DNA of 64,000 nucleotides from Anthoceros angustus (GCA_010909165.1 MU008195.1:1-64000), one strand, 5' to 3'; positions 11,600-25,600 are shown, counted from the stretch's first letter. Notes: generated from the sequence alone by a model not told the origin. Program-made: numbers and translations.

Positions 11600-11815
11600 A
11601 GTTCCAGCGTCATGTCATTAAAGTGGTGATGTGGCGCCACATCACCGCCACATCACCAAGTGATGACATGGCATGTTGTTGCCACGTGGTCTTTCATTGC
11701 GACGTCATCAGGTGATGACGTGGTAGGATTTGATGACATGGCCCTCATCGCCACATCACCATGTGATGACGTGGTGCCCACTACCATGTGGTCCTAGTTA
11801 GCAACCCTTGCCACG
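11600..11815. repeat. Cluster of inverted GATGACGTGG / CCACATCACC words
   Basis: In about 215 bp, variants of TGATGACGTGG or TGATGACATGG occur at least four times (near 11661, 11713, 11732, 11763), alternating with CCACATCACC in the opposite orientation (near 11640, 11650, 11750). GGTGATGTGG next to CGCCACATCACC at 11623-11648 forms a short hairpin. TGACGTGG is an ACGT-core bZIP-type site, so the array could act as a regulatory cluster, but a fold-back (MITE-like) element explains the inverted order equally well. Confidence 0.65.
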
Positions 11816-11829
11816 TCACCTATTTATGA

Positions 11830-13200
11830 CCTGTTTTACAAAACCAGTTACTATATTTCAATTATCCAATGAGTGCAGGTCTTGCATGTCCTGCTTTAGG
11901 TGAGCAATTCTTCTTCTGATCACTCATTGGATCTTTTCTTTGTCCTCTTCAAAGTGTCTCTGTTCATATCTCACATCTGGATGACGGTTAGGATCAACAT
12001 GTATCGGATCTCTACAGAGTTTTTCCATTAGCCAAGTATTTGGACTGTGACCTATGAGGATAAACTGGAATGGGGGGCAGCATACTCAAGGTTGGCACAA
12101 GTCTGGAGTCTGATGTTGATGAAGCTTGAGGGCCTGTGACTTCGTGAGGAACATCTTCAGTTGCTATATGGACATTCATACGCAATGGTCAGCACAGGCT
12201 GTTTTTTGAGTTGCTTCATCAAATCTGGATGTGCAACAGAGGCATTGGATTTGCGATTTCAGCTATAGGAGGAAATTTCTTACTCAGCAGCCTGTGGCGC
12301 CCATCTCCACTTAAGCGCGCTCTCCTCCTTCAACATCTGTGAATCACGAGAATAGCACGAGTGTGTGGATACAACAACCCGAGTTTGAGGGATATGGGCA
12401 TACATGTGCGCTTCTTGCTGTCCTTGTTTGTAGATGAATCTGGTTGTAGGTGCGCGTCTCGGCGAGGGCCTGATACTGGCATCTCAGGCTGCAAACCGGA
12501 GTTGTGAAGCTGGGCGCACACAGATGAGGGTGGTTCGCCCCTCTTGAGCCCGTCGCCGTGCACGCTGCCTGCGGATTCTGCTGCGGGCGTTGGGCAAGGC
12601 TGCCTCTGGGCGCGCGACCTCCAACACCCATTCGCGATGTGCGCGCCCTTCCTCCTTTCATCTTGCCCACCTGATGCCCTCCGCGTCGCGCTGCTGCTTT
12701 CGGCCGCGTCCGTCTGCGCTTCGTGTCCATCGCTAGTTTTTGTGGCTATGGTTTTTAAAGCAGGGTGAGGCTGTCACGGGAGGCTATCCGATGTAGGGAG
12801 GCGGGGGGTGTATGGGCTTTCATACTCATCTACCCCCGTTACCCCCACATGGGCATGCTCTTTCGCATGCCCATGAGTACATAACGATCGATTGACCTGT
12901 ATTTATCCATATCTACCCATATTTACCTATATCTACTCATATCTATATGTATTTACTATTATTTACCATTAGTTACTTGGAGTTCAATGGTGAATGCATA
13001 ATAACCTGCTTAGGTTAAGTGAGAGTGTTAGAATGTGAGAGGTTGTTATTAACCTAATAGTTATTATTTATGAATTATTTAATATCTAGGTTAGTGGTGA
13101 ACGGACACACCTGCTCATAAGAAGTATTTAAGACAATTTTGTATTCAAATTTAATTAATTACTTTATTCCTTTTTGCAATTCAATGAGCTTCCACTCACA
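11830..13200. other. Intergenic stretch with small hairpin and AT-rich tract
   Basis: No gene supported. 12848-12875 is a perfect 11-bp-arm hairpin (CATGGGCATGC, 6-base loop). 12900-12965 repeats degenerate TATCTAC(C/T)CATAT words. 12990-13170 is AT-rich. The ORFs near 12330-12770 overlap on both strands and show no domain. Confidence 0.5.
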
Positions 13201-13599
13201 AAGTTTCACTAAGTGGCCACTTTGAAGCATTACAAACCAAACCCAACCTCTTTGTTTAGGCATCGAACTTCCTTTCATGCGATCGATTCAAATTTTCTCT
13301 TTGTAGACCGAAGTTATAGCGTGAGTGAGCGGGCTGAGGTTTGGAGAAACTTGGCCCTCTACCACCCTTCACTTCAGCCCTTCCACGAGGCTGGCAGGGC
13401 GGGAGGCTAGGACAGCAGACGTGCGGTGCAGGCACCTAAAACCGCCTCTCCAAGCGGGCATGGGTGCGGTCGAGTTGACCGAGAGCGCTGAAGTGGGCGT
13501 GGGTGCGGTAGGATTAAACGAGAGCAGTGAGGTGGGCTGGGTCTGGTTTCGTGAGGCGCACACAATCAGGGCGGGAGGCTAGCGAGTCGACCCGATCGG

Positions 13600-13712
13600 G
13601 GCCTCTGGGTTGGGGTAGGCGGGCGGGCGGGCTGCGGGTTGGGGTAGGCGGGAGGTTGGAGTAGGGGTGGGTTGGGGTAGGCGGGAGGTTGGAGTAGGGC
13701 TGTGGGTTGGGC
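13600..13712. repeat. G-rich minisatellite, 33-bp period
   Basis: A unit beginning GGGTTGGGGTAGGCGGGAGG repeats at 13636 and 13669 with a 33-bp period, with a partial copy starting about 13606 that runs into a (GGGC)n tract. The G-runs on the plus strand could form G-quadruplexes. No gene start is close. Confidence 0.8.
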
Positions 13713-13749
13713 CAGCAAGTTGGGGTGGCCACTTGGGGGCGAGCTCTCA

Positions 13750-15230
13750 AGCTTTATAGAAAAGGAAGAAACAAGATTGTGCTCGTAACGAGGAGATATC
13801 GGTAAGGAGCGCAGAAAAGGCTTCGAGCATGCAGGGTAGGTATGCTAGACCCGTAGGATGCCGAGGACCCCGCAGCCACAGCTTAAAAAGACTTTGGCTT
13901 TTCCCTCTAATAGAGGAACCTGTATTGGTGAATTGCTTCACATTCTCCTCTACCAAGTCTTCACTTGGCTTCTCTGGTGCCTCTTTTGCCCGAGCGCAAC
14001 AAGCAGATCGAAACTCCGAGGTTGGAAGCCACTGTACAGGAATTGAAGCAAAGCTCAAAACACGAAAAGCATATGATAGCTACCTAGGTGACACAACAAA
14101 GGATTCAAAGCTTTTTTGAAAAAGAGACGTTTGAAAGAAAAGAGAGTGTCTAACCCCTTTGGTGCATGGCCGCTCTTTGGTGTATGGCCGCTCTTGTGTG
14201 GGCGCCAAAGCGGACATATGGTAGCACGTCCGTACTAGATTCGCCAATATTCTGGTGTATTGTATGAGTTTGGTGTGAAAAAATATGCCCCGTCCCCCAT
14301 GTCCGCTTTGGTATGCCATAAAGGGGCGCACTTGGATGCACTTGGGATGCACTTTGGACGCACTTGGGGAACCATGAAGGTATAAATTCTGCGTCCCAGC
14401 TGTGTGGATCACATGCCTCCAAACTGCTTGCTGGAAAAGAGAATAAGGTTGATACACTACGAGAGTACCGTATCCTGAGGGCTGATTCGGCGTTAATTAA
14501 TTAAAATTAGTAAAATTTGAAAGTCCAGAAATTATTATACTTAAAATGCCCAATGTGTAAAAATTTACCAATTTAAGATGCCGAAAACAAGGAAACTAGA
14601 GTTTGTGTGAAAAATTAGGTTCTATTTAGGGGAAGTCTATATATATCTATTAGTTCTAGATAGATACCTATGTATTCTAAAAAATATTGAAATTTTATAA
14701 AATTATTTTTCATAAATGTTGAAATTTTAAAAATATAAATATTTATATTGAACCTTATTTTTTTCAAAAAATAATTACTTCGACATTACCCTATTGAACC
14801 ACCCCTTGAGGTACGGTATTAAATAAACATGTGCTTGCTGGGATAAAATCACAACCGAGGAACCGGTGAGGCCTGCAATCAACAAAGGCGGCGACCGGCC
14901 TGTGAACTAGGAAGATGTGCGGTACTCCCCAAGGACTTAGGTTGTCGCTAATCCAACAAACAACACGCCACGTCAACTGCACTGACCTAACCGCTAGTTG
15001 GAGAGGTACAAAGTCATGATGAGGATCCCATGCGGCATGACAGTGGAGTCAGACATAACTCTCTTCAACAGTTGCCGTTGAAAGCCACCCAACCCATGTT
15101 TCTCGTGTTCACATGAGTGTGGGAGGAATGTAATGGGTTAGTTTTGGATAATCTACATATAGTTTATGATCTTTAGTAAAGTTGGCTCCCCGTCGAGGAC
15201 GGGGAAAGCCTATGTCGTGCCTAGTTTGGC
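13750..15230. other. Intergenic stretch, no gene supported
   Basis: A 13-bp inverted repeat CCAAAGCGGACAT (14205-14217) / ATGTCCGCTTTGG (14299-14311) and short tandem words (TATGGCCGCTCTT twice near 14163-14194; GCACTTGG-type words at 14329-14368) suggest a small fold-back element. 14480-14790 is AT-rich. ORFs here overlap in antisense and carry no recognisable domain. Confidence 0.45.
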
Positions 15231-15235
15231 TACTT

Positions 15236-18200
15236 CTAGTCTCCTTTGCAGTTATACACCATTCCAACCTCCAGGAGGTTTGGAGCTGGAATCTGCAGAT
15301 CTGCAATGCTGGACCTGCAATTGGTTTGGAGAAGGTAGAAAAGCTTGTTCACCACAAACCTGTGAAGCCATCCTGCGTCCTTGGTGAGCTGCACTTTTGC
15401 TTTACCTATGACGTAGACTTCTCCGTTTTTCAGTTCATCTTGCAGCCTTTGGATCTCCTCTGGAATGGTTTTCAGGAACGGGCTCCGGGCATCAGAGTCA
15501 ACGCATTTAGCGTACTCCTCGGCTGAGAATTTCTTGGCTTCCAGATATTCGTTGAGGGAGGCTACAACCTGCTGCATGAAGCCCTGATCGTTGACATTTA
15601 CGAAATCCTTGTAGCCGTACCGGGCTATGCACCTGTAAACTCCCCTGGGTCCGGATCCCACCCTGCCTACCAGAAAACGCTCGCTTGGAAGGACCGTCTT
15701 GACAGGCACGAATCTTACGGTCGTGAAAACCAGAGTCTGGTGCAGGCTGCGGACATTCTTGACATAGTGGGTGAACACCGGAGGTGGTCCATCGGAGAGG
15801 TCGCTGAAGAAGAAGCATATTCCTGGAACCCTTCGGAGGTCAGGGCTTTCTAGGAGTTCCTGCAGGCCGTCCGGTGACAATCGATTCCGGGCCTCATATG
15901 CTTGCTTCTCCCGTCGACCTATGTTCCAGGTGAGCATCACTAATAGGAGGAGGGTGGCTATGGCAAATGGCACCCAACCTCCCTGCGGAATTTTTTTCAT
16001 CACTGCTGTGATGTACACGCCTTCTATGGATATGAAGGTAACGAAGAAGAGAAGTATGAGAGGCCAAGCTGTCTCCCAAATCACCAGCATCACTAGAGTG
16101 ACCAGGCAAGTTGTTATTGCCATCACAAAGATAACAGCTACCCCTGCAACATTTGACGCAATATGACTTGTCAAGAAAAGTCTCAAGAAACTTGGCCTGT
16201 GGACATGACTGAAGGGAAGTTCGAAGACGGGGAACTCAAAGACATCTTACCAAAAGCATTCCCGATTTGGGTTCCATTCCGGAATCCGAGCACAACCGCA
16301 AGGCAGAGAGTCATGAGGATGTAGTTGGCTGCAGGGCTGTAGACCTGGCCTACTTCGTCTTCGGATGTGTGAGATATCTTCACTCGGGGAAAGGACCCAA
16401 GAGCCACCGTCTGCTTGACTATTGAGAAGGTGGCAGAGATCAAAGCTTGGCTGGCAACAATTGCAGCAAGTGTTGATACCACAAACATAGGCCAGTACAC
16501 CCTTTCTGGGATGGAGGCAAAGAAGGTAGTCCCGAGCTTCGATGGATCATGGATCAAGAAGGCAGTCTGGCCTAGGTATGTGAGTATGAGCGAGGGATAA
16601 ACAAAACAGGAAAACGCAAGCTGCAAACAACGAAAAGCCAGTCAGTCCTTCATTCCTACACGATTATTCAACCGAACAATGTATGAAAAGACTGTAGTCT
16701 GCAGTGCTGGACTACGAGCGTACTTGAATAGCTTGATGATTAAAGTGGCCCAAATCGGCAAACATAGCCTCAGCACCTGCATTCATAATCATGAGAAAGG
16801 TGAGATTCTGAGAGTGTGGAAGGTGAAGTAAGGCAAGGGAAGAAAACCAGTCTAGCCAGTAGAGCACAACGTGAATTGACAAAAGAATTACCTGTAATGA
16901 CGAGGATGATGCCGCTAAGTGCTTCCCATCCGTGGACCTTATTCTTGTGGAAGAAAAAATAAATATAGTGCGGGGATAAGGCCTTGAACACTCCCGGATA
17001 AAATTTCACGATGTTATATACTCCAATTATGGGTGTGAAGGCAAACCAGAGCACCATGACCGGGGAGAAAAGGAAGGCAACCTTAGAGGTGCCAAACATT
17101 TGAAGCATGAACACCAACAACAGTATGATAGCTGAGACGGCTACCACCGTTGCTGCATTTGTCACGAGTTACACACACCACAGGTCAGATGTGCAAGCTG
17201 AAAGCTACTGGCCATTTCAGCCACTGGCCAGGACTCAACTGAACAACTAACGATTATGCAAGCAACGTGTGTGAAGAGTTGATCAGGAAGCTGGCTTCAA
17301 AGGTATTACCGTCATTGATGTGGGATCCCTTTGCCTGCTGGATGCCAACCATAGCTGAGAGAACTGCAGGAGGTCAAGCAATACCTCCTGGTCAGCAGTG
17401 TCGCTGCGGACTGGTCCCGGGGGTAGAGGCCGACAAAATGACGACATTGACATTTGAGGTGATTCTTTGCACCAAGTTACAGGGTCTGTCAGTCACTACC
17501 TGATATAGCTGGCGTAAGCACACCATCACCGATCACCATGCTTGTGCCAATCATGACGAGGATGAGCAATGCGCTCTGCGCCGTCTTGCTCCTCTCCAAG
17601 AATTTTATAGTCCGGGAGTGGATTCCCGTATTATTTCTGCTGAAAAACTGCAGCTGTGTATCGGATTGCAGCGGCTTGTATGATCTGCCAGCCGTCTGGC
17701 CAATTCTTGCATGCTGACACAACTTAGAGTATAACGCAGCCGTCCCTCCTGTAAAACGCAGCGGGCCAAGGTGAGGAGGATCATAACAGAAATTGATCTG
17801 ACTCCAAACTACATACAAGAGGCCTCAACCAAAAAAAAAATCCTCCCTCCTACAGTAGCTCAAAACTCACCTTCCCCGTGGTCGTCAGCTCTCAGCACTA
17901 CGAAAACGTATTTGAAAAGCGCAATCAACGTCAGCGTCCAGAACATGATGCTCATCACTCCAAGCAAATCTTTCTCCGTCACAGGATCCTGTAACTGCGT
18001 GCTGGAGAAGACGTAGAGCGGAGACGTGCCTAGGTCGCCATACACCACTCCTAATGTCTGGTACGCAAGCAACAAGGTCTGCCTGGTGCTGTACTTCTGC
18101 GAAGGTAAACAAGAACACACAGCTCCAGTAAGCCTCTGTCGAGTCACAATTCAAGCACGCGTCCAAACAACAACAACACGCATGGCATAAAAAATCACCT

Positions 18201-18462
18201 TCGCCTCCTTGCGGAAGGGAGCCAGATGCTCCGAAAAGTGAATCTCAGAACGCGTCCTTCCGCCAAGATTACGCCCCCCGGCCCCGACGACCTGGTCGTC
18301 GGTGGTGAAATTCCCTTCCTCGCCATCCGATCCCGCGTCCTCGATGCTGAGGTGCGCATCAGTCCCATTGCTGGCCAGACTCAGGGAACCTGCCTCGACG
18401 TCCATCTCTGCTGGATGAGCTGAAGACGCATCAAAAGAACCCCGCTTCATCGTGTCAGTCAT
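15236..18462 (-). CDS. KUP/HAK/KT-type potassium transporter, 8 exons
   Basis: Probable high-affinity K+ uptake or K+ redistribution carrier of the plant KUP/HAK/KT family, in plasma membrane or tonoplast. Exons on the minus strand: 18462-18199, 18096-17871, 17748-17500, 17363-17310, 17152-16892, 16776-16724, 16620-16251, 16143-15236; joined length is 2385 nt, 794 aa, the usual family size, and every junction keeps frame with GT...AG. Recognisable family blocks are [20 protein letters not shown] (start of the membrane domain), [24 protein letters not shown], and the soluble C-terminal region ending [12 protein letters not shown]...LEVGMVY. The acidic N-terminal tail before residue 88 is variable. 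The ATG at 18462 is chosen because it opens the acidic tail; an upstream ATG at 18537 is possible. Substrate affinity cannot be told from sequence. Confidence 0.93.
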
Positions 18463-18469
18463 CAAATCC

Positions 18470-20130
18470 CGCCGGGCCCGACACAAACAGTCACGCAGTG
18501 AAATTTGAGAGCAGCAAATCAATCTATAACTTTCCAAGCAACAACCGCGAAACAGAATGTGTTTCCAATCCGGGACGAAACGTTCCCAACTTCATTCCCA
18601 TTCCCATCGCTCTCCGAGAACCTCTAGTCCAGGAGGAAGGCTTACCAAACACCAGTACCTTTTGCAATTTCGAGCTCACTCCTGAGCGTCGCCGATTCCA
18701 GCCGCGGCAATGCAATTTGAGGTCGCAGTGGCCGGGAGGGAGAGAAGAACTCCACACACGATAGCGCGCTAATCCATCCTGCTGAAGACAGCGGCGGCGC
18801 GGAGTGAGCCGGGATCGAACGATTGAACTCGTGCTGTGCTAGCGAGCGAGCCTTCCACGTCGCTTTCCCTCGGCGCTTTCAAAGTTTAGGCCATAACCGA
18901 GGCCAGAGCGAGTAACTGCGGTCACGGTTGCCCCTCCGATGCGCCAACCGGGGTTCGGTATGTGTAGCTCTCTGCGTCACGCAGTCAAGTGGCGAGGATG
19001 AAAGTAGGTCGCAGAGCCCATTGCACTTGGACGCGACAGCAGCAGGCGAAGTGCTTCCGATGAAGGAGTGTATGTGCCGCGGCTCTGAACGCGGCTACAG
19101 GCGATATATTTGGAGGATTCTCTCGCCGTGTGCGCGTGCCGGAGTTTCAGTGGGGGCGAGAATGGCGGTGCGGGGTAAGGATGCTGCAGTTGCGGTTGCG
19201 GTTGCGGTTCCGGTTTCTGTTCCTGTTCGGTTGAGGAGCGGAGCGGAGTGAAGAAGTCAGGGATGCGGAGACCAAAGGAGCTTTGTCGCCAAGGAAGGAC
19301 AGAATGCGTCAGTGGATGGCCACTATGTAGCCTAAAGAATTGAGCAGTCAAGAGTATTTTGCTCCGGGTCTCCTCGAGCTAAATCTTTTCGTACACCTGC
19401 AAGTCGGTCGTATCCGATTCCACATGCACAACGCGCTTCGCAGCCTGCAGGCCTGGTAGGTGTGGCCTATAATTTGAAGCAGAGGAGAAAGCAAGTCCCG
19501 AATATTATCCTGGAGGCAAGATATCTGTCAACATGCCTGCCGCAGCATGCATGTCTCATCTACTTGCAAATACCACTCCGAGGACGAGACATGGCGGAAA
19601 TGGAAATCCCTCGTGGAAGAATGATTTTTATGCCTTGCAGCTATTTATGTCCTCATCTTGCGGGCCGAGTTCCTCAAATGCCAAAGCGACACCAGGAGTA
19701 GCCAACTACCTACTAAATCAAAAGCTGCTGAAATCGCGTATTTTAATCGTAAGGACTAGTTTGAAGTCGAGAAGTCCAGCGGCCGACATTCTAATGTAAT
19801 TGCTGCTGTTGAATAGAGTTCTCCTCAATGTTCTTCTACTGCCATTACCACTCTTCCATTACCGGCAGCCATTTTGTGCGCCCAACAACATGCGCCCCGA
19901 CATCCCTCTTCCATAACCAGCATGCCAGCAGCATCATAAGCAAAATTAACTCGAGATGGTCCGCGGGTCGCCAGGAGGAAGAGAGGCTGCCGGCCGCACC
20001 GTGCATCGAGGTTTGTGCCACAAGAGAGGCGAGGTTTACAGGCGCGTTAATTTGTTAATCGGAGATCAACTTCATAGGCTTGCAGCTTTTGCGAGCCCAT
20101 GGCTTGGGGGGGCCCTTGCTTTAGGATATA
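18470..20130. other. Intergenic region upstream of the K+ transporter gene
   Basis: Likely holds the 5' region and promoter of the transporter gene on the minus strand and the 3' end of the next minus-strand gene. A short GCGGTTGC-type repeat lies at 19186-19215. No coding region is supported. Confidence 0.5.
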
Positions 20131-20140
20131 AAATAACTAT

Positions 20141-22140
20141 CTATTTCGGTGTGGCAGACTCAAGTCCATGGGAGGCTGGCTCCCACCTGAAGGCATCGAC
20201 GAGGATCCACTGGAAGGCTCTGGCCAGCGTCAACAGCTTCATGTAGTGCATGCCAGTGAACCGGGGAGGTAAGCCTGTAAGAGGAGTGATCAGAATTGGC
20301 GACTGCAAATCGGCAAAACCACTGCCATCGGTTGCATCCTGGATGGTGATGTCTGATTCCAGCCATGCTATACTAGTCTCCATGGCCAACTTGTCGTCGA
20401 CGAATCTGAGCTTCTTTCCTCGAGTGAGAAACTTCTGTCTCGCAGCTTCAGGCACAAGCTCCAAAGCCTTGTTGAAGGTGTCTTCGTTGAATCGCGCAGC
20501 CAGAGTCTTCACATCAGGGGCGCCGCTGGCAGGACCGAGCTGGAGACTTACAGCTTCCGAGCGCTTCATCTTCACCCAGATATCAAATACGACTTCGTAA
20601 CGGTTGAGCGGTTTCAAGTAAGTGTGCAGCTGGATCCGCTTTCTCTTTGCATCAACTGAGGGCTTGGAGTAGAGGAAGTTGTCGTGATACTGGTGTTGCA
20701 CAACGGAAATGTTGTCCTGAGTCAGCCCAGGAACTGAAGCAACTTGCATCTGCCACTCTTTTGCCCCATCACCTTGCTGCTTGATAGCTTCCAAGAATGA
20801 CCCAAACGTTTCCTTCGTTTGTTGGACACTCTTTTTGAGAGATGCAAAAGCCTCTTCCCATTTGATGTCATCTTCCGGCAAGTTGTGCACCGTAAGGAAG
20901 GATGCAATGGCTTGAGCAACCTGAGCCCTGGCTTCCTCGATAGGGATGTCGGCGTTGAGATCCCCTCGTTCCTTGTTTGGCACCCCGTGGCTCACTTGAG
21001 CATGATTCATCCCTTTGATCACAACCACTGGTTTCACAGCAATAGTGTTGTGCTCTCCTAACTCAGCCTCCACGTCCAAAATCTGCCCCAAGTGAGCGAC
21101 CGCAGTCGCAAGAGTAATTTGACCATCCAATTCTCCAGTTATCGTCAGCACAGGCTTCGGATATTGCGGCAAACTATCAGGGTTCCCCCAGAAGCAACTG
21201 CCTGTCTGTATGAAACCATCTGCCCGGCGTAATGCCACACTTCTTGACTGCCAGGCTCCCCAGCTGCCACGTCGCATCAGTCAGCACAACACTCCACACC
21301 TCTTCAAGCTCTTCCCCAATCCAATCCAACAGAAAACCAAACACACCTGTGGCCGCCGATAAACACTCTGGTCTCGCCTCCCGCGGCCCCAAACCCTTTG
21401 GCCTGCACTCTCTTCACCACACCTTCGTAGCTCAGATCCACCAGCTCCGTGGTGAGCACATCCGGCTGGACCACATCCAGTATCACGATCCAAAGTCTCA
21501 AAACCGAATCAGACTGGATTTCCTTGGCAAGTGGCAAGTACGCATCTCCAGCCGTCAAACCTCCTGGCACAAAGAGTAGCAAGACTTCCCTACCGTCTTC
21601 GCGGATCGGTTCCAAAATCTGACCAAACCAAACACAAACCTGATCAACCCTCTCACCACACCTCACACTCTCACAGGCTCATCAAAACACATCTGCTCCA
21701 AAACGAAAAAAAAGGCTAAACGCCATTACAATCGCACAAATCAGAATACCTACCATCGCATTTTCGGAGACGTCCCGAGGCTCTGCTGCTCCCGGAAAGG
21801 CTGGATCTTCCCGGACATTGGATCCTGCCGGAACCTGCAACTTGGAACTAGCTTGAAGCTCCGCCTGTTTGATGGACCCCATGCTCCCCCTCGTCCGCAA
21901 CGTCACTGAGCCAGATCCAGATCCAAGGCCGCTGCTCCCGTCAGCACAAACCTCCGGTGGCAAGCAATAGCATGCGGCCAAGACCGATCTCCAGCTGCAC
22001 CAAAACTTTACCAAAGCCGGGCCGCCGGATGAAGACAGCGCCGCGGCAATGCGCTGCTGGCTCAGGATCCCACCTGCAAGACTTCCGCCATACGGCCTGC
22101 TCCAAAGCTTGGACAGGCAGCACCATGCCTCCTCCGCCAC
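20141..22140 (-). CDS. Alpha/beta-hydrolase family protein, 3 exons
   Basis: A predicted serine hydrolase. Exons 22140-21754, 21618-21347 and 21263-20141 join to 1782 nt (593 aa) with consistent phases (0, then 2) and GT...AG borders. The nucleophile elbow G-G-H-S-W-G-A-W is formed across the second intron, which is good support for that junction; the acid is probably Asp in GELDGQ and the His in the M-N-H-A-Q-V-S-H-G segment. A VPGG motif (oxyanion region) lies near residue 144. The first about 100 residues are Ser/Gly/Arg-rich with few acidic residues and could be an organellar transit peptide (inference). The C-terminal 250 residues form an extra domain I do not recognise. Natural substrate unknown. 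Confidence 0.82.
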
Positions 22141-22633
22141 TCGGCCACGTTCTCGCTTTATTATCGGAGCCTTCCCACAGTCTTCCTATCGGTCGAATTA
22201 CGGAACATCTAAAGCTAGCTCGAAAGAGCCATTCCGTTCCGTCACCGGTTACATCAGCCAGGATACTAATGCTCTGTTGCTTTTTCCGTGGGAACGGATG
22301 CACAGAAGTGCATAGCGTTCAGCCTGGTGGTACGTTTGGCACGAGCTTCTGTCCATGAGGAACTAACTCGGCATTTATGATTACATTTCCGTTCCTTGAA
22401 TCCCAAGCTAGTAAGAAAAAAGTTACAGTTGAGTCCTCACTACCAGACATCCTATCGGTGTCCACAGGTCCGTCATCGAATTCTATCCTCAAGAAAAGAA
22501 TTGAGATCCATGATATCGGGACTTTCTAAAGACCACCCACTCGTCCATAATACAACAACACAACCGCCTCAAGCACAGGTTGCAATAGCAACCTCTTTAC
22601 CCTACTGAGGACGTGGAGTGGCCCAGGTTACTT

Positions 22634-25600
22634 TCAAGCCAACACTTGGAACTTCCCCCGCAGTTTTTTCTTCTTCCAACCCTGTTGTCAAGCGGGAGAA
22701 CACTTGATGAGTACCAAAACAGGAGATTCTTGATTCCCTCACTGCTGTAATCAAGCAAACCCCCAGTCGGTAAAGAACTTACAAAAGCAAGGTAATAAAA
22801 CAGAGTGAAGAAGAAGAAGATAATGAAGGCAATTTGAAAAATATTGAATCTGCACAAAAGACAAACGATAGAGAAGGTCATCCCAGTTTGACCTACTGTT
22901 CCAATGCCTTAGCTCTATCCGAAGAGCAGCTAACTTCAGAGCTAAACTCAGAGCTAAATTCAGGACAATCTACTTTCAATTAATGGTTATTGTGACGACA
23001 CTCACCTAAAGAGATACTTCAAGCCGCGCAGAGACTCCAATGTATGGCCAAAGATGTCTTGAACAGATGTGGCTTGAGCATACAAGGCAAATCCTTTAGC
23101 ACAGAATTGAATAACGCTGCAAAGCAAGTGATGAAAGGATCAGCACAGCAACACACTCTTGGAAGAGTGTGCTGAGGGAGGGAGACTTATGCTGAGGACT
23201 CTGATGTGCTGCGGTGCACCCAGAAACAAATGAGACCCTCTTACCTGACAGAAGTAAGAAGAATCAAGCCTACATTGAACAAAAAGGAGTTCATGAGGGT
23301 ACCATTCCACCTGCGAAACAACCGTTCAGTAAGCACCATGGTAGGAGGACAACCCTCCAGTGGAAAACAACGACTCGTGAACCCTAGCAAAACCAACAAG
23401 CAACAAACACACTTACTTCATAGGGTGGATGGTGATGAACACAAAGTTCAGCCCCAGCTGCATCTCCCCCGCGATAACACACAATACAAGGTATATGCAA
23501 AAAAATGCAAAGAACACAGTGCCCAACAATCCTGCATGCATCAATCAGAAAGCTGATTATAAACTGCTGTGGCAAGATGCTGCTCCTAGCATGGCAAGTA
23601 CATCACGGGTAGGCAAGACAGAAGATTTGCACAACAGCACAGCAACCTACAACCCCATGTTGATGTCAAAAACCCTGGGCATACATAAGTTACACTGCAC
23701 CATCGCTCCTCCCTTTTCCTTTTCCTTGCACCTTGGCTCATAGACAGTAGCATAACCAAGACTGTGGCAATAGAAGCTCACCCCAAACAGAATCCAATTT
23801 GATGAACACCTCGTTCAAAAATGGTGACAAAGGAGGCTGAATCAGCATGTAGATTATAATGTGAATAATCCAGGCAACGGATACCACAAACCTGAAATGC
23901 GAGCAGACCGTCCCATTGTAAGACATGGCCCACAAGAGGAAGAGACCACATTGATGCTGGGATGCAAATCCTTACAAGCATACTCACCCTACAAGTCCCA
24001 GAAAAAGCTTTAACAAATAGCCGAGTACGGTGAGGGCCCATGACGTTTCTGCCTGGGAGTCATGCAAGAGAAACGAGTGAGGAACATCCTGACAGAAAAA
24101 TAGACAGATTCTGACAGCAGCACATACCGTCTCTCCCTGAGGATAAACCTCCTCCAAAGCAGCTTCATCTTCCTCTAGATAAAGAAGCTCCTGCAAATGA
24201 ATGTGAGATCCAAAGTTATATTTAGTTTCATGAGCTCACTACCAAATATTCTTCACCAGTGCTCCATCTGTTGCCCGAACAAGTCAATCCAACCTCTTGA
24301 AGCTTCTTGACATTCTTCTTCCACTTCCGGCCTTTGCTGCCACTCCTTTCCTCACGTTGAAGTTGTAAAGCAACTTCTCGGATCTCCTTAGCACGTTTTC
24401 CCAGATCTGTGGCTTCCTGTTTCAATAGGACACCCTGGTGAGCTCCATATGTGCATAGGACCAATGGTCGTCATTTACAAAGCACAGGTGACATGTCAGA
24501 GCTGGCACGAAAGGAATCACCTTGATGTATTGAGAGCGAGTTATGATGGCTTTCGGTCGTCTCAGGTAGGCAAATATAAGGCTCAGAGGCAAAACAGCCA
24601 AGCCAGCTCCACCGAATATCTGAACGGCTCATATTAGAGGAAAGCAGTAAAAATATCACAACTTCACGATTCATCACTAGCAACTATTAGGAAGCTCACC
24701 GAGAAGAAGATGGACCCGAGTATGGTAGAAAGGGCAATCACATATTGTGGGAAAGTTGTTCTCATTGTCCATGTTGTCCGGAAGCTTGGACCAGCTGTGT
24801 ACGCTGCACACTGCAAGCTTTGTATCAGTGCAAAGTTCCGCTATCAAATACACTATGTTCACTCAAAGTTGAAGTTGCTGTGATGCCAAACCCCTTGGCC
24901 GGAGTCGTTTGAAAACTCTTAGATAGTTTCATGCATACCAGGTTAACTGGATTGCCAGTTGAGGAACTGGCAGCTTGAAAGCAAGGGTTGTCTGCTGTAA
25001 GGAGCGTATAATCTGGAGGATAACTGACAGTTGACGAGGACAGCTTCTGCACGGTAAAATCCACATATCCTAGCACTCCTACACAACCAGACATCCAGAT
25101 CAAACCCAAAGTCTGAATTAAATCGATGACAGAAACAAGAGACAGAGAATCTCTGCAAGAAGTGAACCAGACTCTTAACTGCAAAGTCCATCACGAAGTC
25201 ATTCCACACCGTACAAATTTACAGACTTCTGAATCTTTCCACGTACCAATCATGCGCTCTGTAAAGAAAACTCTTACGTGGACGACAGTCCCAATCCCAA
25301 ACAGAGGACCATGTCTATCAAGCAGAGCTGCACGTACCATAGAGAATACCAAGCACCAAGGCAGCAATAACAGCTGTGAGCGTACACCATACCACTGCGC
25401 TCTTTACCCGCTGTAAGGCGGTCCTGCTCCACAGAGTAAATATGCGGGAAAATGGTTGTTATCAGCATACACATTGCACAAAGCAAATGCATTGGCCTGA
25501 AGCGCAGGGGCTCAGAACGGAACTGCCAAATACAAAAATGGCACGCCTTAACCTAGCCAAGAAGACATTTTGCTACTGCACTGCAATCCATAACCCTGTC

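Noticed and set aside
18805-18835. Reverse-strand tRNA suggested by CCGGGATCGAAC
   Set aside because: No acceptor or anticodon stem could be built around it.
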